Assembly: GCF_021401245.1 (NCBI RefSeq)
Contig: NZ_JACBFY010000005.1
Location: 434,001-498,000 of the forward strand
DNA length: 64,000 nucleotides
Reading direction: 5' to 3'
Source: Pseudacidovorax sp. NFM-22
GTDB taxonomy: Bacteria > Pseudomonadota > Gammaproteobacteria > Burkholderiales > Burkholderiaceae_C
The notes under the pieces are model-generated. The model had not been told where the DNA came from, searched no databases, and saw only the letters and a program-made list of their open reading frames with translations. Shown here one piece after another: positions 45,634 to 54,604 of the stretch; position 1 is the first letter of the stretch; the number at the start of each line of letters is the position of its first letter. The position numbers and the translations under genes were made by a program.

Positions 45634-46815
45634 TCAACCGAGTTCGTACACCGTGACCACGCAGGCGCCGCCCAGGCCCAGGTTGTGCTGCAGCGCATGG
45701 CGGGCACCCGGCACCTGCCGGCCGCCGGCCTCGCCGCGCAGCTGCCAGGTCAGCTCGGCGCACTGCGCGAGGCCCGTGGCGCCCAGCGGATGGCCCTTGG
45801 AGAGAAGGCCGCCCGAAGGATTGGTCACCACCCGCCCGCCATGCGTGTTCTGCCCATCGAGCACGAAGCCCTCGGCCTCGCCCTCGCGGCACAGGCCCAG
45901 GGCCTCGTAGCTGATCAGCTCGTTGGCGGTGAAGCAGTCGTGCAGTTCCACGACCGGGATGTCCTCGGGCCCGACGCCCGCCTCCTCGTAGGCCGTGCGA
46001 GCGGCACGGCGGGCCATGTCGTAGCCCACCAGCTTGCGCAGGTCCTGCTCGTCGAAGCTGCTGTTGCCGTCGGTGGCCATGCCCTGGCCGGCGATGCGCA
46101 CGCGCATGTCCAGGCCGTGGCGGCGGGCGAAGGCGGCCGAGCACAGCACGGCCGCCGCCGCGCCGCAGGTGGGCGGGCAGCATTGCAGCCGCGTGAGCGG
46201 ATCGAACACCATGGGCGAGGCCATGACCTCGTCCAGCGTCAGCGGCGTGCGGAACAGTGCCAGCGGGTTGTGCGCCGCATGGGCCCGCGCCTTGACCGCG
46301 ATGCGGCCGAAGGTGTCGGCCCGCGTGCCGTAGAGCTGCATGTGCATGCGCCCCGCGCCGCCGAAGAGCTGGGCCGCGATGGGCGCCTGCGGGTCGCGGC
46401 CCTGCACCTGCTCCAGCGTGTCCAGCAACCGCTGCGAGGGGTCGGGCCGGTCGGTCCACTGCGCGGCGATGGCGCCGCGGCCCATCTGCTCGAAGCCCAC
46501 CGCCAGCACGCAGTCCACGGCGCCGCTGGCCACCGCCTGACGCGCGAGGAACAGCGCCGTGGAGCCCGTCGCGCAGTTGTTGTTGACGTTGAAGACCGGC
46601 ACGCCCGTCAGCCCCAGCCGGTACGACACCGCCTGGCCGCAGCAGGAGTCGCCGTACACATAGCCGGCCATCACCTGCTGGACCGACTGGTAGTCGACGC
46701 CGGCATCGTCCAGCGCGGCCCGGGCGGCGCGGGCACCCATCACATCGTAGGCCTCGCTGGCGCCGGGCTTGGTGAAGGGCAGCATGCCCACGCCGACGAC
46801 GTGCACCGGCTGCAT
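45634..46815 (-). CDS. SCP2/SCPx-type thiolase
   Basis: A protein of 393 residues. VNNNCATGSTALFLA gives Cys81 as nucleophile; [28 protein letters not shown] and HNLGLGGACVV complete the SCP2-thiolase signature. The group is known from branched and steroid side-chain thiolysis. ATG 46815 follows the binding-protein gene by 4 bp. It is the second thiolase of this unusual class in the window, but unlike the one at 25574 it has no DUF35 gene beside it. Confidence 0.9.
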   Translation of the reverse strand: MQPVHVVGVGMLPFTKPGASEAYDVMGARAARAALDDAGVDYQSVQQVMAGYVYGDSCCGQAVSYRLGLTGVPVFNVNNNCATGSTALFLARQAVASGAVDCVLAVGFEQMGRGAIAAQWTDRPDPSQRLLDTLEQVQGRDPQAPIAAQLFGGAGRMHMQLYGTRADTFGRIAVKARAHAAHNPLALFRTPLTLDEVMASPMVFDPLTRLQCCPPTCGAAAAVLCSAAFARRHGLDMRVRIAGQGMATDGNSSFDEQDLRKLVGYDMARRAARTAYEEAGVGPEDIPVVELHDCFTANELISYEALGLCREGEAEGFVLDGQNTHGGRVVTNPSGGLLSKGHPLGATGLAQCAELTWQLRGEAGGRQVPGARHALQHNLGLGGACVVTVYELG

Positions 46816-46819
46816 GGCC

Positions 46820-48016
46820 TTAGCGGAACTGGTCATAGTCGAGCACCACCTTCCAGCGGCCGTTCTGCAGTTGCGAGAGCCGCGAGCGGCTGGAGCCCAG
46901 GTGCTGCGTGGCCGAGAAGCGCATCGGCGGGTTGCCAAAGATATCGCCCGGCACGTCCACACCCTCCATCGCACGCGTGAAACCCTCGGTCGTGAGCTGC
47001 GGCCCCGCGCCTTCGAGCGCCCTGGCGATCAGGTTGATCTGGGTGTAGCCGTACACGGCGAAGATGGTGGGCACCGACTGGAACTGCGCCTGGTAGCGCT
47101 TCGCCCAGTCGGCCACCGGCGCGGAAGCGTCGTCCAGGTAAGGAAAGGCCGCGGTGTGCACCGCATAGAGCCCGTCCATGTCCTTGCCGCCCAGGCGCGG
47201 GATCAGCTCCGAATAGCCGGTGGACGAGATGAGGAAGGTGGGCGCAAAGCCCAGCTTGCGCGCCTCGGCGATCACGCCCACGGTCTCGCGGATGATGGTG
47301 CCGAGCACCACGAAGTCGCAGTTGGCCGCCTTCAGCCGCGCCACCTGCGAGGAGAAGTCGGTGGCGCCGCGCTTGTAGCTGGCACGCTCGGCCAGCGTCG
47401 CGCCCACGGCCTTGAGGCCGGCCTCGGTGCCGTTCAGCACCTCATGGCCGAAGTCGTCGTCCTGGTAGAGCACGCAGGCCCGCGTGGCCTTGCGCTCGCG
47501 GTACAGGCCCGGCACCACCGGCGCGATCTGATCGAAGGAGGCCGGCAGCATGGCGAACTTGAGCGGGTTCAGCGGCTCGTAGGTCTCGCGCGCCAGCGCC
47601 ATCGGAAACAGGCTGAACACGCCCTTCGGGAACATCACCTGCATCGCCGCCAGCGAATGCGGCGTGCCGAAGCTGCCGACGATGCCGAAGACCTTGTCCT
47701 GGTTCACCAGCTTCTGCGCCGCGAGCACCGAGCGCTTGGGGTCGTAGCCGTGGTCCTCGACCAGCAGGCGCAGCTGGCGGCCGTGGATGCCGCCGCGCGC
47801 GTTGATCTCGGCGATGGCCATCTGCAGGCCGTTGCGCACGTCGCGGCCATAGGGCGCCACCGGGCCCGAGAGGTCTGCGATGGTGCCCAGCAACACCTCG
47901 CTGGGCGTCACGCCCTGGGGCGGCGTCTGCGCCTGGGCAAGGGCGGCGAGCAGGCCGGCACCGAGCAGCGCGAGGGCGTTGCGCAGCGGGCGTTGCAGGA
48001 AGGAAGGCAGCGGCAT
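46820..48016 (-). CDS. LIV-type ABC substrate-binding protein
   Basis: A protein of 398 residues with a signal peptide (hydrophobic run ALALLGAGLLAALAQAQ) and the mature start GVTPSEVLLGTIADLSGPVA. It closely resembles the next gene upstream (48060) over the full length: YDPKRxVLAxQKLVNQD, YKRGATDFSSQVARxKAA, GRWKVVLDYDQ. The pair looks like a tandem duplication and belongs to the LivK/urea-amide-like subgroup distinct from the 2711/13541 pair. Confidence 0.92.
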   Translation of the reverse strand: MPLPSFLQRPLRNALALLGAGLLAALAQAQTPPQGVTPSEVLLGTIADLSGPVAPYGRDVRNGLQMAIAEINARGGIHGRQLRLLVEDHGYDPKRSVLAAQKLVNQDKVFGIVGSFGTPHSLAAMQVMFPKGVFSLFPMALARETYEPLNPLKFAMLPASFDQIAPVVPGLYRERKATRACVLYQDDDFGHEVLNGTEAGLKAVGATLAERASYKRGATDFSSQVARLKAANCDFVVLGTIIRETVGVIAEARKLGFAPTFLISSTGYSELIPRLGGKDMDGLYAVHTAAFPYLDDASAPVADWAKRYQAQFQSVPTIFAVYGYTQINLIARALEGAGPQLTTEGFTRAMEGVDVPGDIFGNPPMRFSATQHLGSSRSRLSQLQNGRWKVVLDYDQFR

Positions 48017-48059
48017 GTCCGTGTCTCCGTGGCGATGCAGGGCGAAGCGGGCCGACGGC

Positions 48060-49238
48060 TCAGCGCGCCATCTGGTCGTAGTCCAGCACCACCTTCCAGC
48101 GGCCGTCCTGGATCTGCGACAGCCGGGCCTTGTTGGAGCCCAGGTGGCGGTCGGGCGCGAAGGAGAGTTCGGGCACGCCGAACATGTCGGCGGGCGTCTT
48201 CAGCGCCTCGACTGCGCGGGCCAGGCTGTCGGTGTCGGGCTGCGCGCCGGCCTTGTCCAGGGCCTGCACCAGGCGGTCGGCGATCACGTAGCCGTAGATC
48301 GAATAGGCGCTCGGCGCCTCGTTGAAGCGGCCACGGTAGGCCGTGAGCCAGGGCTTGAGCGCGTCCGACACGGTGTCTTCGTAGGGATGCTGCACCGTCA
48401 TCGTGGAATAGAAGCCGTCCATCGGCTTGCCGCCCAGCTTGTGGATGAGGTCGGTGTAGGTGCCGAAGGCGCCCAGGAAGGTGGGATTGAAGTCGATGCG
48501 GCGCGCCTCGTTGAGCGTGCCCACGGTTTCGCGGATCAGCGTGCCGGTGACCACGAAGTCGCAGCCCGCGGCCTTCATGCGCGCCACCTGCGACGAGAAG
48601 TCGGTGGCGCCGCGCTTGAAGCTGGTCTTCTCGACCAGCTCCGCGCCCACGGTCTTGAGGCCGGCCTCGGTGCCGCGCAGGATCTCCAGGCCGTACTCGT
48701 CGTCCTGGTAGATGATGCAGGGCCTGGCCGCCTTCTTCTCGCGGTAGAGCCGCGCCGCCGCCGGCGCGATCTGGTCGTAGTAGGACGAGAGGAAGGCGAA
48801 CTTGAGCTTGCTCACCGGCTCGTACATGTCGCGCGACAGCGCGGCCGGGAAGAAGTTGAGGGTGTTCTTCGAGGCCAGCACCGGCAGCGCGGCGTTGTTG
48901 ACGCCGGTGCCCAGCGAGCCGGCCATGACGAAGATGCGGTCCTGGTTCACCAGCTTCTGCGTGGCCAGCACGGCGCGCTTGGGGTCGTAGCCCGAATCCT
49001 CGACCAGCAACCGCAGCTTGCGGCCGTGCACGCCGCCCTTGTCGTTGGCTTCGGCGATGCGCATCTGCATGCCGTTGCGCAGGTCCTTGCCATAGCCGGC
49101 CAGCGGGCCCGACAGGTCCTGCAAGGTGCCGATGAGGATCTCGTCCTTGGTCACGCCCTGGGTCTGGGCGGCGGCCAGGCCGCAGGCCGCCAGGGCCAGG
49201 CCGCCGATGAAGGAATGAAGGCGTCTCGAAGTGCGCAT
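48060..49238 (-). CDS. LIV-type ABC substrate-binding protein, tandem paralogue
   Basis: A protein of 392 residues with a signal peptide (LHSFIGGLALAACGLAAAQ) and GVTKDEILIGTLQDLSGPLA. It is the tandem sister of the 46820 protein. ATG 49238 has GGAGAC upstream. The promoter 61-104 bp upstream carries a type-3 activator site, so it is the first gene of the unit binding protein, binding protein, thiolase, luxR. The two receptors may give the second importer different affinities. Confidence 0.92.
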   Translation of the reverse strand: MRTSRRLHSFIGGLALAACGLAAAQTQGVTKDEILIGTLQDLSGPLAGYGKDLRNGMQMRIAEANDKGGVHGRKLRLLVEDSGYDPKRAVLATQKLVNQDRIFVMAGSLGTGVNNAALPVLASKNTLNFFPAALSRDMYEPVSKLKFAFLSSYYDQIAPAAARLYREKKAARPCIIYQDDEYGLEILRGTEAGLKTVGAELVEKTSFKRGATDFSSQVARMKAAGCDFVVTGTLIRETVGTLNEARRIDFNPTFLGAFGTYTDLIHKLGGKPMDGFYSTMTVQHPYEDTVSDALKPWLTAYRGRFNEAPSAYSIYGYVIADRLVQALDKAGAQPDTDSLARAVEALKTPADMFGVPELSFAPDRHLGSNKARLSQIQDGRWKVVLDYDQMAR

Positions 49239-49298
49239 GGGGTTGTCTCCGTCAGTGGCTGGCCGGTCGGTGCGCTGCCGGCATGTTGTCGTGCCCGA

Positions 49299-49342
49299 AC
49301 CATAGGGCGTGCGGGGGCGGCCGGTATCGTCGTATCCGACGA
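49299..49342 (-). promoter_or_regulatory. Type-3 (LuxR-class) activator site with -10, binding-protein/luxR operon
   Basis: TCGTCGTATCCGACGA (49327-49342) lies with its centre 33 bp from the centre of TATGGT (49299-49304, minus strand). That puts the dyad near -42, the class II activator position. Downstream genes include the LuxR-type regulator itself, so positive autoregulation is likely. Confidence 0.72.
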
Positions 49343-49406
49343 GCGTGGGGCGCGGTCCTTTGCCTGCCCGCCGTACCCGGCTCGGCAGCGTGGGTGCGTC
49401 CGCGGC

Positions 49407-49817
49407 TCAGGCCGCGGCCAGCAGCGACTTCAGCTGCATGCGGTCGAAGTACACCGTGTCGCGCGAGATCTGGTCGCCGCGCACCATCACCAGGTCCATG
49501 CCCTTGGTCATGACGCGGTCGGTCGAGCCCGGGCGCCAGACTTCCATGTCCCAGAACACGACCAGGCCGTTCTGGCCTTCCAGGCGATGGTGCTCGTAGA
49601 TGGTCCAGCGCGAGTCCCAGGCCTTGAAGTAGCTGTGCAGGTAGTTGCGCAGCCGGTCGCGGCCGTCGATGCGCACGCCGGCGCCGGGTTCGCTGTACTG
49701 CACGTCCTCGGTGTAGTAGTTCAGCGTGCCTTCGATGTCGCGCTGGTCCCAGCAGCGCGTGAGGCGCTCGATCACGTCCAGCAGGTGTTCGGTGCTTTGC
49801 AGTTCTGAATGGCTCAT
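49407..49817 (-). CDS. SnoaL-like / NTF2-fold protein
   Basis: A protein of 136 residues, a paralogue of 11413 and 11835: YYTEDVQYSEPGAGV, DRLRNYLHSYFKAWDSRW, HRLEGQNGLVVFWDMEVW and ISRDTVYFDRMQL. It is the last gene of the second liv operon, 36 bp after the ligase. As with its paralogues, a hydratase, isomerase or cyclase role is possible; no catalytic residue can be named. Confidence 0.8.
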   Translation of the reverse strand: MSHSELQSTEHLLDVIERLTRCWDQRDIEGTLNYYTEDVQYSEPGAGVRIDGRDRLRNYLHSYFKAWDSRWTIYEHHRLEGQNGLVVFWDMEVWRPGSTDRVMTKGMDLVMVRGDQISRDTVYFDRMQLKSLLAAA

Positions 49818-49853
49818 CGGTGTCTCTTTCGGTTGAACGGTGGATCGGCGGCC

Positions 49854-51707
49854 TCAGCGGTACATCGCCTCGATCTGCTCGGCGTACTTCTTCTGCACGA
49901 AGCTGCGCTTGAGCTTCATGGTGGGGGTCAGCTCCTCGTCCTCCGCCGACAGCTGCGTGTCGAGCAGGAAGAAGCGCTTGATCTGCTCGACGCGGGCGAA
50001 CTTGCGGTTGGCCTTGTCGATCTCTTCCTGGATCAGCGCCTGGATCTCCGGGGCGCGCGTCAGGCTGGCGTAGTTGGAGAAGGGGATGTCGTGGTCCTGC
50101 GCATACTTCTCCACGTTCTCCTGCTCGATCATCACGATCGCCGTGAGGTAGGCGCGGCGGTCGCCGATCACCACCGCATCGGTCACGTAGGGGCTGAACT
50201 TGAGCTCGTTCTCCCACTCGCTGGGCGTCACGTTCTTGCCGCCGGCCGTGATGATGATGTCCTTCATGCGGTCGGTGATGCGGAAGTAGCCGTCGGCATC
50301 CACCGTGCCCACGTCGCCCGTGTGCAGCCAGCCATCGGCGTCGATGGTCTCGGCGGTCTTCTCGGGCAGGTTGAGGTAGCCCATGAAGACGTTGGGCCCG
50401 CGCACCAGCAGCTCGCCGGTGGCCGGGTCCAGCCGGACCTCGTTGTAGGGGCTGGCCGCGCCGATGGTGCCCAGGCGGATGCGCCCGGGCGGCATGCTGG
50501 TCGAGATGCCGCAGGACTCCGTCTGGCCCCAGGCCTCCAGCATGGGAATGCCCAGCGCGAGGTACCAGCGGATCAGCTCCGGCGAGATGGGCGCGGCGCC
50601 CGTGGCCATGAAGCGGCAGCGCTGGATGCCGATGAAGCGGCGCACGTTGTCCAGCGCCGCCAGCCCGGCGAGCCTGTAGCGCAGCTTGAGCAAGGCGCTC
50701 ACCGGCTGCCCGGCCAGCACGCGGTCGGCCACCGCCATGCCCTGGGCGATGGCCCAGCGGTACAGCGCCTGCTGGACCGGGCCCGCCTCCTTGACCGCGA
50801 TGGTGACGGCCGAATAGAACTTCTCCCACATGCGCGGCACGCCGGCGAAGACGGTGGGCGCGATCTCGCGCACGTTCTCGGGCACGGTGTCGGGGTTCTC
50901 GACGAAGTTCATGCGCGTGCCGGTGTAGATCGAGGCATAGAGCCCGACCACCCGCTCGGCCACGTGGCACAGCGGCAGGAAGCACATGCGCTCGTCGCGT
51001 TCGTCCTGCGGCAGGATGCGGTTCTGCCCGTGCACCACCGTCACCAGGCTGCGGTTGTTGTGCATGGCACCCTTGGGCTTGCCGGTGGTTCCCGAGGTGT
51101 AGATGAGGATGGCCAGGTCCTCCGGGCCGCGCAGCTCGCGCAGGCGCTCGAACTCGCCGGGGTGCGCCGCATCGTGCGCGCGGCCGCGCTCGCGCAGCGC
51201 GTCCATCGTCATCACCATCGGGTCGCTGAACTCGGCCAGGCCCTTGGGGTCGATGAGCACGATGGTGTGCAGCAGCGGCAGCCGGGCGCGCACCTCCAGC
51301 GCCTTGTCCAGCTGCTCCTCGTCCTCCACCACCAGCACGGTCGTGCGCGAGTCCTCGCACAGGTAGTGCACCTGGGCCGCCGCGTCGGTGGGATAGATGC
51401 CGTTGGACACGCCCGCCGCGCCCAGCACCGCCAGGTCGAGCCAGACCCATTCGACGCGCGTGTTCGACAGGATCGACACGCACCCGCCCGGCTTCAGGCC
51501 CTGCGCCACCAGGCCCATCGCGAGTTCGCGCACCAGGGTGCCGACCTCGTTCCAGCTCCAGCCGCGCCAGACGCCGAGGTCCTTCTGCCGCATCATGACC
51601 CGCTCGCCGCGCGCCGCGACGCCGGCCCAGAAGATGCGCGAGATGGTGTCGCCCGGCACGACGATGTCGTCCGTGGGCGCGAAGTGATCGAGGTTCCAGA
51701 GTGCCAT
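49854..51707 (-). CDS. AMP-forming long-chain-type acyl-CoA ligase, inside LIV operon 2
   Basis: A ligase of 617 residues with YTSGTTGKPKGAM, AWGQTESCG, DGWLHTGDVGTVDADGY and DRMKDIIITAGGKNVTPSEWE. It is a paralogue of the ligase at 5837 in both length and motifs. It follows livF by 8 bp. The repeated liv-plus-ligase arrangement argues that the imported acid is activated to its CoA ester on entry. Confidence 0.92.
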   Translation of the reverse strand: MALWNLDHFAPTDDIVVPGDTISRIFWAGVAARGERVMMRQKDLGVWRGWSWNEVGTLVRELAMGLVAQGLKPGGCVSILSNTRVEWVWLDLAVLGAAGVSNGIYPTDAAAQVHYLCEDSRTTVLVVEDEEQLDKALEVRARLPLLHTIVLIDPKGLAEFSDPMVMTMDALRERGRAHDAAHPGEFERLRELRGPEDLAILIYTSGTTGKPKGAMHNNRSLVTVVHGQNRILPQDERDERMCFLPLCHVAERVVGLYASIYTGTRMNFVENPDTVPENVREIAPTVFAGVPRMWEKFYSAVTIAVKEAGPVQQALYRWAIAQGMAVADRVLAGQPVSALLKLRYRLAGLAALDNVRRFIGIQRCRFMATGAAPISPELIRWYLALGIPMLEAWGQTESCGISTSMPPGRIRLGTIGAASPYNEVRLDPATGELLVRGPNVFMGYLNLPEKTAETIDADGWLHTGDVGTVDADGYFRITDRMKDIIITAGGKNVTPSEWENELKFSPYVTDAVVIGDRRAYLTAIVMIEQENVEKYAQDHDIPFSNYASLTRAPEIQALIQEEIDKANRKFARVEQIKRFFLLDTQLSAEDEELTPTMKLKRSFVQKKYAEQIEAMYR

Positions 51708-51715
51708 GCGCCGCC

Positions 51716-52528
51716 TCACCGCCAGTTCTTCTTTTTCTTCCAGCGCCGGTCTCCGCGGGCGCCGGCTTCCTTCATGCCGAGGTAGAACTCCTTGATGTCG
51801 TCCTTCTCGCGCAGCCGGTCGCAGGCGTCGTCCATGACGATGCGGCCGTTCTCCAGCACGTAGCCGTGGTCGGCCACGTTCAGCGCCATGTTGGCGTTCT
51901 GCTCGACCAGCAGGATGGAGGTGCCCCGCTCGCGGTTGATGCGCACCACGATCTCGAAGATCTCCTTGGTGAGCCGCGGCGACAGGCCCAGGCTGGGCTC
52001 GTCGAGCAGGATCATGGCGGGGCCGGCCAGGATGGCGCGCGAGATGGCCAGCATCTGCTGCTGGCCGCCCGAGAGCAGGCCCGCGTCCTGCCCGGCCCGC
52101 TCGCGCAGGATGGGGAAGTAGCCGAACACCGTCTCCATGTCGCGCGCCACCGCATCGCGGTCGCGCCGGGTGTAGGCGCCCATCAGCAGGTTGTCGCGCA
52201 CCGACAGCAGCGGGAACACCTCCCGCCCCTCGGGCACGTGCGACAGGCCACGCCGCACGATCCACGCCGGGTCGCGCGCCGTGATCTCCTCGCCCTGGAA
52301 GACGATGCTGCCCTTCTGCGGATCGATGATGCCGCTGATGGTCTTGAGGATGGTGGACTTGCCCGCGCCGTTGGAGCCCAGCACCGCGGCGATCTGCCCC
52401 GGCATCACGCGCAGGCTGACGCCGCGGATGGCCTTCACGGGGCCGTAGGCGCTCTCGACGTTGGCGAGCGACAGGGTGGGCTGCAGCTCGGCCTGCGGGG
52501 TCTGTGCAGAGATCGGCAGCGCGCTCAT
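51716..52528 (-). CDS. livF: LIV-type ABC transporter ATPase LivF
   Basis: An ATPase of 270 residues: Walker A GSNGAGKST, signature LLSGGQQQM, Walker B ILLDEPSLGL, LLVEQNANMAL. The C-terminus is a very basic tail (RWKKKKNWR). The LivF at 8540 ends in a similar basic run (RRKRWLS), a shared oddity of the two importers. ATG 52528 overlaps the livG stop by 4 bp. Confidence 0.93.
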   Translation of the reverse strand: MSALPISAQTPQAELQPTLSLANVESAYGPVKAIRGVSLRVMPGQIAAVLGSNGAGKSTILKTISGIIDPQKGSIVFQGEEITARDPAWIVRRGLSHVPEGREVFPLLSVRDNLLMGAYTRRDRDAVARDMETVFGYFPILRERAGQDAGLLSGGQQQMLAISRAILAGPAMILLDEPSLGLSPRLTKEIFEIVVRINRERGTSILLVEQNANMALNVADHGYVLENGRIVMDDACDRLREKDDIKEFYLGMKEAGARGDRRWKKKKNWR

Positions 52529-53340
52529 GCCGCCACCTCCGCGCGCGGCCGGCGCAGCGAGGCCACGTCGTCCACCGTGCCCAGGTAGGCCTCGATCACC
52601 GCCGGGTCGGCCTGCACCGCGGCCGGCTCGCCCAGCGCCAGCACGGCACCCTGGTTCATGGCCAGCACGCGGTCCGACACCTTGGACACCAGGCCCATGT
52701 CGTGCTCGACCATCAGCACCGTCACGCCCAGGTCGCGCCGGATGTCCTGGATCCAGAAGGCCATGTCGCCGGTCTCTTCCACGTTGAGGCCGGACGAGGG
52801 CTCGTCCAGCAGCAGCAGTCGCGGCTCGGTGCACAAGGCGCGCGCCAGCTCCACCACCTTGCGCACGCCGTAGGGCAGGCCCGCCACCTGGGCGTCGCGG
52901 TAGTGCTGCAGGTCGAGCAGGTCGATCACCTCCTCCACCTTGCGGCGCGTCTCGCGCTCGGCCCGGCGCACCTGCGGCAGGAAGAGCATTTCGCTCCACA
53001 CGCTGGTGCGGCGGCGGATGTGGCGGCCGATCAGCAGGTTCTGCAGCACCGTCGCATGCTCGAAGAGCTCGATGTTCTGGAAGGTGCGGGCGATGCCCAG
53101 CGCGGCCACGCCGTGCGGCGGCACGTCGTTGAGGCGCCGGCCGGCGAACTGCAGCTCGCCGGTGGTGGCCTCGTAGATGCGGCTGATGAGGTTGAAGACC
53201 GTGGTCTTGCCCGCGCCGTTGGGGCCGATCAGCGTGAAGACCTCGCCGGGCATCACATCGAAGCTCACGTCGTTGACCGCCAGCACGCCGCCGAAGCGCA
53301 CGCTCAGGTGCCGGGCCGAGAGAAGGGGCTGCGTGCTCAT
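52525..53340 (-). CDS. livG: LIV-type ABC transporter ATPase LivG
   Basis: An ATPase of 271 residues with Walker A GPNGAGKTT, signature LPYGVRKVVELARAL (a glycine-for-glycine but otherwise unusual LivG signature) and Walker B LLLDEPSSGLNVEE. MVEHDMGLVSKVSDRV is the H-loop. It overlaps livM and livF by 4 bp each. Confidence 0.93.
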   Translation of the reverse strand: MSTQPLLSARHLSVRFGGVLAVNDVSFDVMPGEVFTLIGPNGAGKTTVFNLISRIYEATTGELQFAGRRLNDVPPHGVAALGIARTFQNIELFEHATVLQNLLIGRHIRRRTSVWSEMLFLPQVRRAERETRRKVEEVIDLLDLQHYRDAQVAGLPYGVRKVVELARALCTEPRLLLLDEPSSGLNVEETGDMAFWIQDIRRDLGVTVLMVEHDMGLVSKVSDRVLAMNQGAVLALGEPAAVQADPAVIEAYLGTVDDVASLRRPRAEVAA

Positions 53341-54413
53341 TTCAGCCTTTCGGATTTGGCATAGGACTTCTGGCGGCGGAACATGCCGCGGCGGTAGAAG
53401 GGGTAGAGCTCCAGCCAGGTGCGCAGCTTGAGCCAGCGGCCGTAGATGCCCAGCGGTTCCAGCATCACGAAGGCGATCAGCACGCCGCCGTACACCACGC
53501 TCTGCAGCCCCGCGGCCTGCGCCATGGCGGGCGGCAGCCAGTCCTTGGCGAGCGAGATCAGCTGCGGCATGCCGATCAGGAAGATCGCGCCGAAGAAGGC
53601 ACCGTGCATGGAGCCCAGCCCGCCCACCACGATCATCAGCACCAGGTCGATGGACTGCACCAGGCCGAACTGGTCGGGCGAGATGAACTGCATCTTGTGC
53701 GCATACAGCGCGCCGCCCAGGCCCGCCAGCGCGGCGGAGATGGCGAAGGACATGAACTTGAAGCGCGCCAGCGGAATGCCCATGCTCTGCGCCGAGATCT
53801 CCGAATCGCGCATGGCGACGAAGGCCCGGCCGGTGGGCGAACGCAGCAGGTTGAGCACCACCAGCGTGGCGCCGACCACGCACACCAGGCACAGGAAGTA
53901 CAGCGCCTCGGTGCTGTCCAGCGGCCGGCCGAAGAGCGTGGCGCTGGCCACCGTCTTGCCGGCGTTGCCGCCGGTGACGCTCTCCCAGCGGGCAAGTACC
54001 TCCTCGACGATGAAGCCGAAGGACAGCGTGGCGATGGCCAGGTACATGCCCTTGACGCGCAGGGCCGGCAGGCCGACCACCACGCCCACCGCCGCCGACA
54101 GCGCCATCGAGCAGGCCAGGCTCACGGGCAGCGGCCAGCCGCGGGCGATCAGGTAGGCCTCGGTGTACGCCCCCACGCCCATGAAGGCCGCATGGCCGAT
54201 GGAGAACTGCCCCGTGAAGCCGGCCAGCAGCATCAGGCCCACGGCCACGATGGCATAGATGAAGACGAAGGTCAGCTGCGCCACCCAGTAGGTCGACAGC
54301 AGCCAGGGCGCGGCCAGCAGGGCCACGAGCAGCAGCCCGTACCAGAAGCGCTGGCCGCCGTGGCGGGCCAGGTCGATGTCCTGGTCGTAGCGGGTCTTGA
54401 AGATGAAGCGCAT
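53337..54413 (-). CDS. livM: LIV-type ABC transporter permease LivM
   Basis: A membrane protein of 358 residues. The motifs GFTGQFSIGHAAFMGVGAY and GGLGSMHGAFFGA, and MRDSEISAQSMGIPLARFK before the last helices, are those of LivM. It is separated from livH by 191 bp containing hairpins, unlike the other tightly spaced genes of this operon, and overlaps livG by 4 bp. Confidence 0.93.
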   Translation of the reverse strand: MRFIFKTRYDQDIDLARHGGQRFWYGLLLVALLAAPWLLSTYWVAQLTFVFIYAIVAVGLMLLAGFTGQFSIGHAAFMGVGAYTEAYLIARGWPLPVSLACSMALSAAVGVVVGLPALRVKGMYLAIATLSFGFIVEEVLARWESVTGGNAGKTVASATLFGRPLDSTEALYFLCLVCVVGATLVVLNLLRSPTGRAFVAMRDSEISAQSMGIPLARFKFMSFAISAALAGLGGALYAHKMQFISPDQFGLVQSIDLVLMIVVGGLGSMHGAFFGAIFLIGMPQLISLAKDWLPPAMAQAAGLQSVVYGGVLIAFVMLEPLGIYGRWLKLRTWLELYPFYRRGMFRRQKSYAKSERLK

Positions 54414-54505
54414 GTCAGTTGTCCACGGCGCCGACGCGCCACCTGCACGGCATGAAACCGGCGCCATCCTCCTGATCGAAGGGCCGCGGAGCAGGCCATG
54501 CCAAT

Positions 54506-54586
54506 GCACCCGCGGAACGGGCTTTGCCCGGCCGCCGGGTGCGCCCCTTGAGGGGGATGGGACTTCCACACGCAGTGAGGAAGTCC
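54506..54586. repeat. Palindromic intergenic element between livH and livM
   Basis: Two hairpins in a 191-bp gap (54414-54604). GCACCCG (54506-54512) pairs with CGGGTGC (54536-54542) around an inner CGGGC-TTT-GCCCG stem. GGACTTCC (54560-54567) pairs with GGAAGTCC (54579-54586). CCCCTTGAGGGG lies between them. It may stabilise or terminate part of the livH transcript, or be a REP-like element; the rest of the gap shows nothing. Confidence 0.65.
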
Positions 54587-54604
54587 AAACGGGGTGGTTT
54601 CATT

